Positions 47,917 through 55,373 of a DNA stretch of 64,000 nt are shown here, piece after piece. Position 1 is the first letter of the stretch, and every line of letters begins with the position of its first letter. Under the pieces are notes generated by a model. That model made no database searches and had not been told where the DNA came from. It saw only the letters and a program-made list of their open reading frames with translations. The stretch lies in assembly GCA_951828515.1 (NCBI GenBank), contig OX639992.1:3574217-3638216 (forward strand), read 5' to 3'. The stretch comes from an uncultured Poribacteria bacterium. Its GTDB lineage: Bacteria; Poribacteria; WGA-4E; WGA-3G. Both the position numbers and the translations under genes were made by a program.

Positions 47917-49452
47917 CTATTTTTCAAATGAAGGGACGACAGAAACACGCGCCAGAAAAGCGTTGGGAGCACTCTTCTGGTTGCCTACTCCTGTAGCAAC
48001 CAATTTAAAATGCTGTTTACCCCGACCAAAATGGTGAAAGATATGCCCTATGCTATCAGGTGAAACGTTCCACGCGCCAGTCAGTGCTTTATCTGTCGTT
48101 TTGTTTGTCAGAATTTTGGCATCGGCATCGAACAACTCAAATGTTCCAGTTGCTTCACCTGCTCCCACCTGTATCTCAATGTGGAGTATTCCCTGTTCAA
48201 AGGGTGTGGTATCAATTTCAACGACCGTGTAATCTGGTGTATCGGTGTCGGATGCGCTAAAGGTGTGCAAAATCTCCATCAACGCCGTTCCCAAACTGAT
48301 CGGATTTCGATCTAATCTCGACCCTTTTCCCACACGTCTACGCCTTCCGTCAAACGCATCTACAGCATGCTGTAACACTGATAGGTACGCGTGTGGCTGA
48401 TTCCTGTAAGGCAATGCCATCTCTGGTTGATGCATAATGACTTCTGCATCGGGGGTCAGTGCCAAAATGTCCACAGAGTCGGTATAGTGGCGTTTCATCT
48501 CTTTAGCGACAAGGCTTGCTACCTCGCCTTTCGCACCACCTATCAGTTCCAGCAATTCTCGGAGGAGCACCCATGTATTGACGAACTTCTCGTTGAGTGT
48601 CTTTATGACTTCTGAATCGGAGAGCGGACCCGCCCTCAAATTTTTGCCGTTCGCTCAGCACGATTCATCGTCCAAACATCCCCAGACAAGGATGGCATGA
48701 ATCGGACGATTGGTTGCTTTGGCTCGTGTGACCGCTTCACCAACCGGCAGCCAATCAATCTCAGCGAATTTATAGAACTTCAGCTCCAGCGCGCGGTATG
48801 CTTCTTCCGTTGTAATAGCAGTGTCCCACGCGATATCGTCTGGGTCGGTCTCGTCTACAGCGAGGAGTTCCATACGTGGCACAAAAATCATATCCGCTCC
48901 ACCATAGGCATTGAGGTCAACATTGCTATTGCGTGCCGGTAGTGCCAACGAAAACGCGCGAACCGTTCCGCTTTTTAAATTTACCAATATCTTTCCGGAA
49001 AATTGCGATGGAATAAACCTTGCTTCGGACTCCCTCTCATCGTTTGCCTCTTGCCACTCCTGATAGGCGGCAGACTTCAACGTGAATTCTGCATGAATTC
49101 GGAAAGCGATTTCTGCATAGTTTGATGAGCATGCCCGTAAGCAGGCAAAGGCTCCTTCCTCACCGTAACCTAAATCAGCTGTCGCACCCGGATGAAACTG
49201 ATGAAGGAAGCAAACAACACTGTTCGCATCAAGTTCCCAGACATCACCGACTGTTACAGTTGATGACGGAAGAAATGTCTTGAAAGCATCCGCTCTGTAT
49301 TCCTTGATGGGTCGGTTTGGGGACAAGTCGAAGAGTTCAACGTGTTCTGGCAACGCTTTGTGCATACGAAACGTAGAATCCGCAATTGGTTCCCAATGTG
49401 CATGTACCTGTAGACGTGCCGAACTATTTAGGACATTACAAAGATTTATCAC
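47917..49452 (-). CDS. Selenoprotein N-like protein C, read through UGA as selenocysteine
   Basis: The frame from GTG 49452 passes TGA at 48657-48655 and ends at 47917, giving 511 residues with Cys265-Sec266 in DDESCUANGKNLR. This is the most divergent of the four and the closest in wording to animal SelN: HAILVWGCLDDESCU, and LNEKFVNTWVLLRELLEL after Sec. Upstream are IAFRIHAEFTL, FIPSQFSG and PRMELLA. There is no signal peptide: the chain begins where the mature part of A and B begins. The shared beta-rich domain closes the protein (PDYTVVEIDTTPF...FKLVATGVGN). The start overlaps the stop of gene D (GTGA), so it is translationally coupled to D. Confidence 0.9.
48620..48637 (-). promoter_or_regulatory. 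Bacterial SECIS-like stem-loop, gene C
   Basis: Seventeen bases after the UGA, GAGGGCG pairs with CGCUCUC over seven pairs around the loop GGUC. The stem is one pair longer than in A, B and D and its sequence has changed on both sides while pairing is kept; the loop again holds GGU. Confidence 0.78.
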
Positions 49453-50693
49453 TGTTTGTCTCCATTGTCATGAGGCATTCGGTTATTGAAGAAAACATTC
49501 CAATTAGTTGTTGGCTGCGGTTCCAAAGTGTTGTCGTCCAATCCGGGCTTTTTCCCCGCTAATGCTGCCTTAAGAAAGAAAAGGTACGCCTCTTCGTCTC
49601 CAAGTCCTTTCAGTTCGGTATTGAAGAAGTCATTCACAGGCATGCTGCCCATTAACTCAAGTTCCGACGAGATCACCAAGCAATCTACGGGTGAATGCCC
49701 ATTCCAGCCTTTCATAATTGCTTGTGCCAATGGATGACTCCTGTCAAATGTCTTGGATCCACCTTGGTACCTCAGTGCCATGAAGGCTCGTTTTTTTGGC
49801 GTACGTCTTAATTCAACATTCGATACCCAGGTGTTGATGAAATTTCCGTTCAAGAATGCGACATTCTGTTCATCAGAAAGGGCAACTGCCCTCAAGCCTT
49901 TTCCAGTCCCTCAGCACGACTCATCTGCCAGCGGTCCATCTATGGAGATAGCATGAATCGGTTTCTGTTGTGCTTGTGCCATCTCCAACACTTGATCGGG
50001 TGGGACCCAGTTAACTCGCTTCGATCCGTAAAAACGCAGCATCAGCAAATGCTTCGCTTCTTTATGGGTGATGGAAACCCCTGTGAATTCAACATTTTCT
50101 ATAATATCCTTCGTCCCCACACGGAGCTCCATCTGTGAACAAAAGCCAGCATCCGTGCCTTTCCAGTTGAGATCGAAATTTACTGTGCCTTCAGGGACGT
50201 ACATCTCAAAGAATACAACACTCCGTTCAACCCTATCAATAATGAGAGTTCCAGTGAACTGCGACGGTGTAAACCAACCCCCTTCTAACTTGAATTCTGC
50301 ATGAATCCGAAAGGTAATGTCGGCAAATCGATCGTTGTAAGCGCGTAGGCATGCCCACAATCCCCGAGAATCCCCAGAATTGATGTGCATAGCCAAATTC
50401 GGATTCGGATGAAGTTGCCGGAGCAATTCAAGGACGCTGGCTTCTTCAATCTCCCAAAGGTCGCCAACCACAACAGGTTCATTTGGAAGAAACACTTGGA
50501 AAACCGATGCAGGATGATGTTTTTCTGGCTCAGCGACGCATAGGTTTGCCAATGCATCCCACTTTACATGAAAATTGGATAGGGTTTTTTCAATCGGGGC
50601 GATAAAGCCTTTCACCAACACTTCTGCGTCGCCATCAAGATTGATCGTAATTTTGTTAGTTGTTGGTGCTTTATAGATATTAAGAGTTTCCAT
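49449..50693 (-). CDS. Selenoprotein N-like protein D, short form, read through UGA as selenocysteine
   Basis: The frame from ATG 50693 (GGAG before it) passes TGA at 49913-49911 and ends at 49449, giving 414 residues with Cys260-Sec261 in DESCUGTGKGLR. SelN landmarks are ITFRIHAEF, WFTPSQFTG, MYVPEGTVNFDLNW, QMELRV and NGNFINTWVSN. Unlike A and B it has no signal peptide (METLNIYKAPTTNK). It stops at the point where the beta-rich domain begins in the paralogues (NWNVFFNNRMPHDNG), running by GTGA overlap into gene C. D has lost the C-terminal domain and C the N-terminal leader, as though an intervening segment had been deleted. Confidence 0.9.
49878..49893 (-). promoter_or_regulatory. Bacterial SECIS-like stem-loop, gene D
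   Basis: GAGGGC pairs with GCCCUU around AGUU, 17 bases after the UGA. Compared with A and B the inner G-U pair has become G-C and the outer G-C has become G-U, so pairing is preserved while bases change. Confidence 0.75.
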
Positions 50694-50734
50694 TTTTCAA
50701 TCTCCTCACCAAAATTTGAATCTCTATCTCAAAA

Positions 50735-50767
50735 TACAATGACGCGAGTTCCAGTCAAAACGGTTGC
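50735..50767 (-). promoter_or_regulatory. ECF-type promoter of SelN-like genes D and C
   Basis: GCAACCGTTTT (50767-50757) and CGTCATTGTA (50744-50735), 17 bases between the hexamers; 42 bases before the gene D start. Confidence 0.83.
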
Positions 50768-50879
50768 ACAATTCCGTCCAAAACTATTGATTCAGCATGC
50801 ATTCACAATAAATTGCCGAATAAGTCGGACTATTCAGTTTTACCATTTATACACATTTTCGGATGCACCTGTGGAGGAG

Positions 50880-51300
50880 TCGGTATGTTCGTAGTAGTGC
50901 GATTCATCGCACGTTCTTACAGACAACTGAGACGGACGTAGCCCTCAGCGATGTATCCGACAGCACCTGTAGAAAATCGAAAGTTTCCTGTAGGAGGGAT
51001 CTCCGAATCCCGACTCTTTACTGATTGCTGATTGCTGATTGCTGATCGCTATTCTCGTTCGTAGTCGTACGATTCATCGCACGTTCCCTAATACTGTGAA
51101 TCCTGCTTCAGACAATCGACAACTAATTCCCTCTTACTGACCGCTGACTGCTGATTGCTGATCGCTATTCTTCTGACTGCTGATTGCTGATCGCTATTCT
51201 CGTTCGTAGTAGTGCGATTTGCGGCGTACTCGCCCAAATGCGACGTGCATTCATCGCACGTTCTTAAAGTGTTTGGCGGGGAATAAGAAAGCACACTTGA
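50880..51300. repeat. Repeat-filled intergenic region with hairpins
   Basis: The gap between gene D and the GH32 gene contains no credible gene. It holds GTGCGATTCATCGCAC hairpins at 50897-50912 and (one mismatch) 51067-51082. A third copy at 51212-51259 is split by about 30 inserted bases between its arms. Other contents are a variant GTAGGAGGGATCTCCGAATC near 50990 and long runs of CTGATTGCTGATCGCTATTC-type words. Confidence 0.75.
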
Positions 51301-51389
51301 CAAAATGAAAAACATGCATAGAATGGTAAGCAAAACAGCGAAATAGTGCCTATCTCTTTGCAATGTTCAAAACGGAAAGGAAACAGGTA

Positions 51390-52736
51390 ATGATTCAGAC
51401 GGCTTATAAGGAAGCGTATCGTCCACAGTTCCACTTTACACCGAAAACCAACTGGACCAACGATCCGAACGGATTAATCCACTACAAAGGCGAGTTTCAC
51501 CTCTTCTTCCAACACAACCCATTCAGTATCGACTGGGGCAACATGACGTGGGGACACGCTATCAGCACAGACCTCGTTCATTGGAAGCAACTCCCGCATG
51601 CCATCCACCCAGATGAACTTGGAACAATCTTCTCCGGTTCTGGTGTCGTGGACTGGAAAAATACCGGCGGTTTTCAGACCGGCGACGAAGCGGTACTCGT
51701 CAATTTTTACACGTCTGCAGGCAGCCACGCTCCGAAAGAGGTCCCGTTCACACAAAGCATCGCCTACAGCAACGACCGCGGACGGAGTTGGACAAAATAT
51801 GAAGGGAATCCCGTCATTGAGCATATCGTGAAAGATAACCGCGATCCGAAGGTCATCTGGCACGAACCCACGCAAAAGTGGGTAATGGCGCTCTACCTTG
51901 ATCAAAATGACTATGCTCTCTTCGGTTCGACAAATCTCAAGGAATGGACAAGACTCTCCGATCTCCAGATTCCCGACACAGAATGCCCTGACATCTTTGA
52001 GCTTCCTGTTGACGGTGATCCCGATAATACCAAATGGGTTTTCTGGGGTGCGGCAGGGAAATATTACGTCGGTAATTTCGATGGAACAACCTTTACACCC
52101 GAAGGGGACGCACAGCGCGCTGACCACGGTGCCAACTTCTATGCAGCGCAAACGTGGAGCGATGTACCAGAATTCGATGGCAGATGCATCCAAATTGCTT
52201 GGATGAGTGGCAGTAAACCGCCAGATATGCCTTTTAACCAGCAGATGAGTTTCCCGTGCAAGTTGACCCTTCGGACGACTTCAGAGGGGATACGTCTACA
52301 TCGAGAACCGGTAGCAGAGATCGAAAACATCCACACGTATACGCACGCGTGGAGTGACTATCTTCTCAAGCAGGGCGAAGATCCGCTTGCAGGATTGACA
52401 GGTGAGTTGTTCGATATCCGTGCTGAACTGGCACTGAACGATGCTACCGCCGTTGGTTTCAAAATTCGTGGACAGGATGTCCGTTACGATGTCGCATCTC
52501 AGGAACTAACATTCTTAGAAAGGAGCGGACCCCTCACGCCACAAAATGGGAAAATCCGCTTGCAAATTTTAGTTGACCGTATCTCTATCGAAGCATTTGG
52601 AAATGATGGTGAACTCTCAATGACGTCCTATTTTCTTCCAGATCTGGAGAACGCAGACATCGGAATCTACGCCGAGGGAAGTCCAGCGACATTGGTATCA
52701 CTGAAAGTGCACGAGTTGAGATCTTCGTGGGTGTAA
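51390..52736 (+). CDS. Glycoside hydrolase family 32 beta-fructosidase
   Basis: This enzyme hydrolyses terminal beta-fructosides such as sucrose, inulin or levan. The catalytic set is complete in 448 residues: nucleophile Asp25 in NWTNDPNG, the transition-state stabiliser in NRDPKVIW, and acid/base Glu in DTECPDIFEL. The five-blade propeller covers about 1-310 and the C-terminal beta-sandwich 330-448. There is no signal peptide, so it acts inside the cell. I start at MIQTAYKEAYRP, nine codons after the first possible ATG. No fructose kinase or transporter is adjacent. Confidence 0.95.
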   Translation: MIQTAYKEAYRPQFHFTPKTNWTNDPNGLIHYKGEFHLFFQHNPFSIDWGNMTWGHAISTDLVHWKQLPHAIHPDELGTIFSGSGVVDWKNTGGFQTGDEAVLVNFYTSAGSHAPKEVPFTQSIAYSNDRGRSWTKYEGNPVIEHIVKDNRDPKVIWHEPTQKWVMALYLDQNDYALFGSTNLKEWTRLSDLQIPDTECPDIFELPVDGDPDNTKWVFWGAAGKYYVGNFDGTTFTPEGDAQRADHGANFYAAQTWSDVPEFDGRCIQIAWMSGSKPPDMPFNQQMSFPCKLTLRTTSEGIRLHREPVAEIENIHTYTHAWSDYLLKQGEDPLAGLTGELFDIRAELALNDATAVGFKIRGQDVRYDVASQELTFLERSGPLTPQNGKIRLQILVDRISIEAFGNDGELSMTSYFLPDLENADIGIYAEGSPATLVSLKVHELRSSWV

Positions 52737-52756
52737 AATACCCACAGTTTACCGAA

Positions 52757-52796
52757 AAGCGCGCCTGGAGGTTCATAAAAACCTTCAGGCGCGCTT
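52757..52796 (-). terminator. Strong hairpin terminator between convergent genes
   Basis: Arms AAGCGCGCCTGGAGGTT and AACCTTCAGGCGCGCTT pair over 17 positions (one G-U) around six bases. On the minus strand the stem is followed by TTTT, so it best serves the IscA/IscU-like operon, and it may also stop transcription from the GH32 gene. Confidence 0.7.
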
Positions 52797-52852
52797 GGAT
52801 GAAGAGGGATATTTTAAAAACCGGTTATCTGTTGCAGAACAGATCAAACCAA

Positions 52853-53182
52853 TTAAACACTAAACGACTCACCACAACCGCATGTGTTTTTAGCGTTCGG
52901 ATTTGTTATCTTGAAGCCTGAATCCATCAAACCATCGTTATAGTCCAGGACGGAACCTGCGAGATAGAGTGTGCTACGAGGATCGACGAAAATCTTCAAG
53001 CCATGAAATTCAAAAACTTTGTCGGTGCCTTTTGCGGGGCCAAACTCAAGATTATATTGGAAGCCGGAGCATCCGCCGCCGATAACCTGCATCCGCAAGC
53101 CGAGTTCGGATTCAGCTGGGGCTTCACTGTTGTTAATGAGGGTGACCGCCTTTTGTGCGGCAGATTCTGTGACAGTAATCAT
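52853..53182 (-). CDS. A-type iron-sulfur carrier protein (IscA/ErpA/HesB family)
   Basis: The 109-residue protein has the three cysteines of A-type carriers: GGGCSGFQY and the C-terminal NTCGCGESF. It would accept and deliver Fe-S clusters in the cytosol. It starts with the ATG in the four-base overlap with the upstream scaffold-like gene (ATGA), so they are one operon. The C-terminal CGCG motif and length are normal. Confidence 0.93.
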   Translation of the reverse strand: MITVTESAAQKAVTLINNSEAPAESELGLRMQVIGGGCSGFQYNLEFGPAKGTDKVFEFHGLKIFVDPRSTLYLAGSVLDYNDGLMDSGFKITNPNAKNTCGCGESFSV

Positions 53183-53559
53183 GGTGATTGCGCCTCCTTT
53201 TTGGACAAAAAATCAGCAATAGCCATTTTTAGGACTTCTTCAGCAGTGTTCGCGTAACGTTGTTTATCCAGTGGCAATCCTCCCAACGCATCAGAAAGCT
53301 GCATAGCAGTAATTTCCAATGCCCGAGGGACCTCGGTGCCTGTAATCAGTTCAGTGAGAATCGAAGCACTCGCAATAGCAGTCGGGCAACCGAAGGCTCG
53401 AAATTTCGCTGCAACGATCACGTCATTCGATATTTTGAGCGTCAGTTTTATCATCTCACCGTCAGCAGGAGAACCAACACTACCAGTGCCATCAGCATCG
53501 GTGATAGTTCCGATATTGCGCGGACTTTCGTAATGTTCGGTCACCTGTGGCGTATACAT
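53179..53559 (-). CDS. IscU/NifU-like scaffold protein lacking two cluster cysteines
   Basis: The 126 residues align with IscU from end to end (YTPQVTEHYESPRNIG, KFRAFGCPTAIASASILTEL, LGGLPLDKQRYANTAEEVLKMAI). Of the three cluster cysteines, only the middle one (Cys58 in FGCPTA) is kept. The first, normally in PACGD, is Asp33 in PADGE; the third, normally in HCS, is Tyr102 in RYA. It therefore cannot hold a cluster in the standard way. It may be a modified scaffold, a heterocomplex partner or an accessory protein of the downstream A-type carrier. No cysteine desulfurase is adjacent. Confidence 0.85.
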   Translation of the reverse strand: MYTPQVTEHYESPRNIGTITDADGTGSVGSPADGEMIKLTLKISNDVIVAAKFRAFGCPTAIASASILTELITGTEVPRALEITAMQLSDALGGLPLDKQRYANTAEEVLKMAIADFLSKKEAQSP

Positions 53560-53712
53560 GAGACGTTGTAAATCGGGTTTACAAGGTTTCCCCCACGATT
53601 CACGAGGTAAATTGTAATTTACAATTCCATTTAAAGAAGCTTATTTCTCAATTATACGATATTTCCAGACACATGTCAAGTTTTTAAGTTCTAAATCAGA
53701 TGGAGAGGACAG

Positions 53713-54528
53713 ATGACACCCAAACAGCGATACCTTTTTGACTTAACGGGGTATATCCACCTCAAAAACGTCCTCAGCGATGAAGAATTGAAAAACGCTC
53801 AGGATGCCGTCGAGCGATGCGTCCAAACACCACAGGATGAACTCCCGCCCGGTATTAGTTACGGCGGTGGCGGCTATTCCAACGGTTTTTCGTTCGACAA
53901 ATCGCTTGAAGCACTCACACTTCATCCGAAAACGTGGCCAATCGTGAAGGAACTCACTGATAATAAGCCTCGTTTTAATCGAGGCAGCCTTCTTGCCAAG
54001 GGACCAGAGCACGATCAGGTTATTGGCAAGTTGCACTGTGCTCGTGAAGATTGTGGATGGCAGACACGCCGCTATGATGTCAGGGACGGACAGATTCACT
54101 GCAACGACTTCGTCGTCTTTTTCTATTTCGCCGATGTCCACCCCGGCGATGGTGGTTTAGTTGTCCTACCAGGTTCCCACAAAGCAAACTTTGAACGTCC
54201 GGAGGGGATTTTCTTCCCGGATCCGGAGGACCCACCCGATGAACTTCATCCAGCGTTAGTTAATGTGACAGCGCGTGCCGGTGATGCCATTGTCTTGTCC
54301 GAACTGCTGACGCATGGGGTCCTCATCTGGAAACCGAAGGACCGGTATCGGCGATTTATCATCTTGCGTTACACAACACAGTTTTTCCAAGATGCAAGGG
54401 AACAGAGAGTCCCGTTTCCACCAGAGGTAATGGAACGACTTTCTCCCGAAACCATTGAACTTGTGCAACCCGCATCCTATACGCATATCAAGGAAATTGT
54501 CAAAAGTGAGTATATCCAGCTAACCTAA
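53713..54528 (+). CDS. Phytanoyl-CoA dioxygenase (PhyH) family protein
   Basis: This Fe(II)/2-oxoglutarate oxygenase of 271 residues is of the PhyH group, which hydroxylates diverse small molecules. It has the double-stranded helix core with QIHCNDFVVFFYFADVHPGDGGLVVLPGSHK, a typical PhyH string, and a distal histidine in LTHGVLIW followed by an arginine-rich strand (KDRYRRFIILRY) for 2-oxoglutarate. The exact H-x-D pair cannot be fixed by eye. Poribacteria carry many such genes. It is monocistronic; a hairpin (TCAAGCAA/TTGCTTGA) lies just after its stop. Confidence 0.87.
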   Translation: MTPKQRYLFDLTGYIHLKNVLSDEELKNAQDAVERCVQTPQDELPPGISYGGGGYSNGFSFDKSLEALTLHPKTWPIVKELTDNKPRFNRGSLLAKGPEHDQVIGKLHCAREDCGWQTRRYDVRDGQIHCNDFVVFFYFADVHPGDGGLVVLPGSHKANFERPEGIFFPDPEDPPDELHPALVNVTARAGDAIVLSELLTHGVLIWKPKDRYRRFIILRYTTQFFQDAREQRVPFPPEVMERLSPETIELVQPASYTHIKEIVKSEYIQLT

Positions 54529-54530
54529 CA

Positions 54531-54560
54531 GGTCAAGCAAAGATTGGGAAATCTTGCTTG
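54531..54560 (+). terminator. Hairpin after the PhyH gene
   Basis: TCAAGCAAAGATT pairs with AAATCTTGCTTGA around GGG, with one bulged base. There is no clear T-run, so its role as terminator is uncertain. Confidence 0.45.
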
Positions 54561-54633
54561 ATGCTTTCGGTAAAATATGCTACCATTCTTGCAATTGATA
54601 CTGTGCCGCGTGGTTAGAAAGGTTACTCTATTT

Positions 54634-54654
54634 GGTGGGATTAGGAATCCCACC
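54634..54654 (+). repeat. Perfect small palindrome upstream of the secreted protein gene
   Basis: Arms GGTGGGATT and AATCCCACC around AGG lie 21 bases before the start codon. It resembles the hairpin at 14623-14644 in arm length and loop (AGGA on one strand) but has different paired bases, as in a covarying hairpin family. Confidence 0.6.
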
Positions 54655-54674
54655 AGCAAACGGGAGGATGCACA

Positions 54675-55373
54675 ATGCTCCAAAAATGTCAATTAACGCT
54701 CAGCTTAGCCCTCTGTCTTCTGCTGATACAGCCGCTCACAAGCTTCGCCGTAGAAGAATTCAAGGTTTCAAAAAATGGAAAGGGCGAACAGATATGGTTT
54801 GAGGCGGAAGCCTTTGATGAAAGAGACTCCAAGGATGTTTACAAATTGGGCAAAGGTGAAAAGGCTGTGGATCCCGCTGATGGTGCCTTCGGGGATATTA
54901 TCACGAATGCCGGTGCTGGCAAAAAAGGCTGGATACTCTATAGGTTCGACATCAGCCGTGCGGGAGGAAAATCCGGAGACTGGCGGTTTATTGGGCGCGT
55001 CATTAATCCGAGCAACCATTCGGATTGGTTGTGGGTCTTGGGTGACGATGGTGATAAAATTCCAGATGCGGAACCTGCCTTCGTCCGTCCAAATCACATT
55101 ATCTTTGAAGAAAATATTCCCGAATGGACATGGAAGAAGACCGGAGATTTTGGACAAGATGCTGGCACGATTAATAAATTACAAGACGGTGAAAACGTCA
55201 TGATGATATGGACACGTCAGAGTTCGCTTCAGGTCCAATATGATGTCTTCTGCTGGTCGAGTGACCTGGAATATCAGCCTACGGATGAAGATTACGAGAA
55301 AGCGGACGAAAAAACTTTACCGGTGCATCCCGATGGATTGCTAACCACAACGTGGGCGCGACTTAAGCAGTAG
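54675..55373 (+). CDS. Secreted protein with carbohydrate-binding-like fold
   Basis: The 232-residue protein has a signal peptide (LTLSLALCLLLIQPLTSFA) and a body resembling a CBM6-type beta-sandwich: WFEAEAFDERDS, GWILYRFDISRAGGKSGDWRFIGRV, and an acidic WVLGDDGDKIPDA loop. It ends LLTTTWARLKQ, echoing the ATTWADVK tail of the two LamG proteins. Function is not known. GGGAGG precedes the ATG. The 3' end overlaps the Fur-family gene on the other strand by 11 bases. Confidence 0.7.
   Translation: MLQKCQLTLSLALCLLLIQPLTSFAVEEFKVSKNGKGEQIWFEAEAFDERDSKDVYKLGKGEKAVDPADGAFGDIITNAGAGKKGWILYRFDISRAGGKSGDWRFIGRVINPSNHSDWLWVLGDDGDKIPDAEPAFVRPNHIIFEENIPEWTWKKTGDFGQDAGTINKLQDGENVMMIWTRQSSLQVQYDVFCWSSDLEYQPTDEDYEKADEKTLPVHPDGLLTTTWARLKQ

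Noticed and set aside
40483-50693. TGA read as tryptophan or glycine under a changed genetic code, in place of selenocysteine
   Set aside because: TGA is used as a normal stop elsewhere (for example the kinase ending at 24716, the AccD-like gene at 28360 and gene D itself at 49449). The four recoded TGA codons all follow the same Cys codon and precede the same stem-loop.
51088-51363. Small minus-strand gene with a hydrophobic start (HYFAVLLTILCMFFILSSVL) divergent from the GH32 gene
   Set aside because: It needs a TTG start without a ribosome binding site, and its second half is translated repeat (NQQSAVSK).
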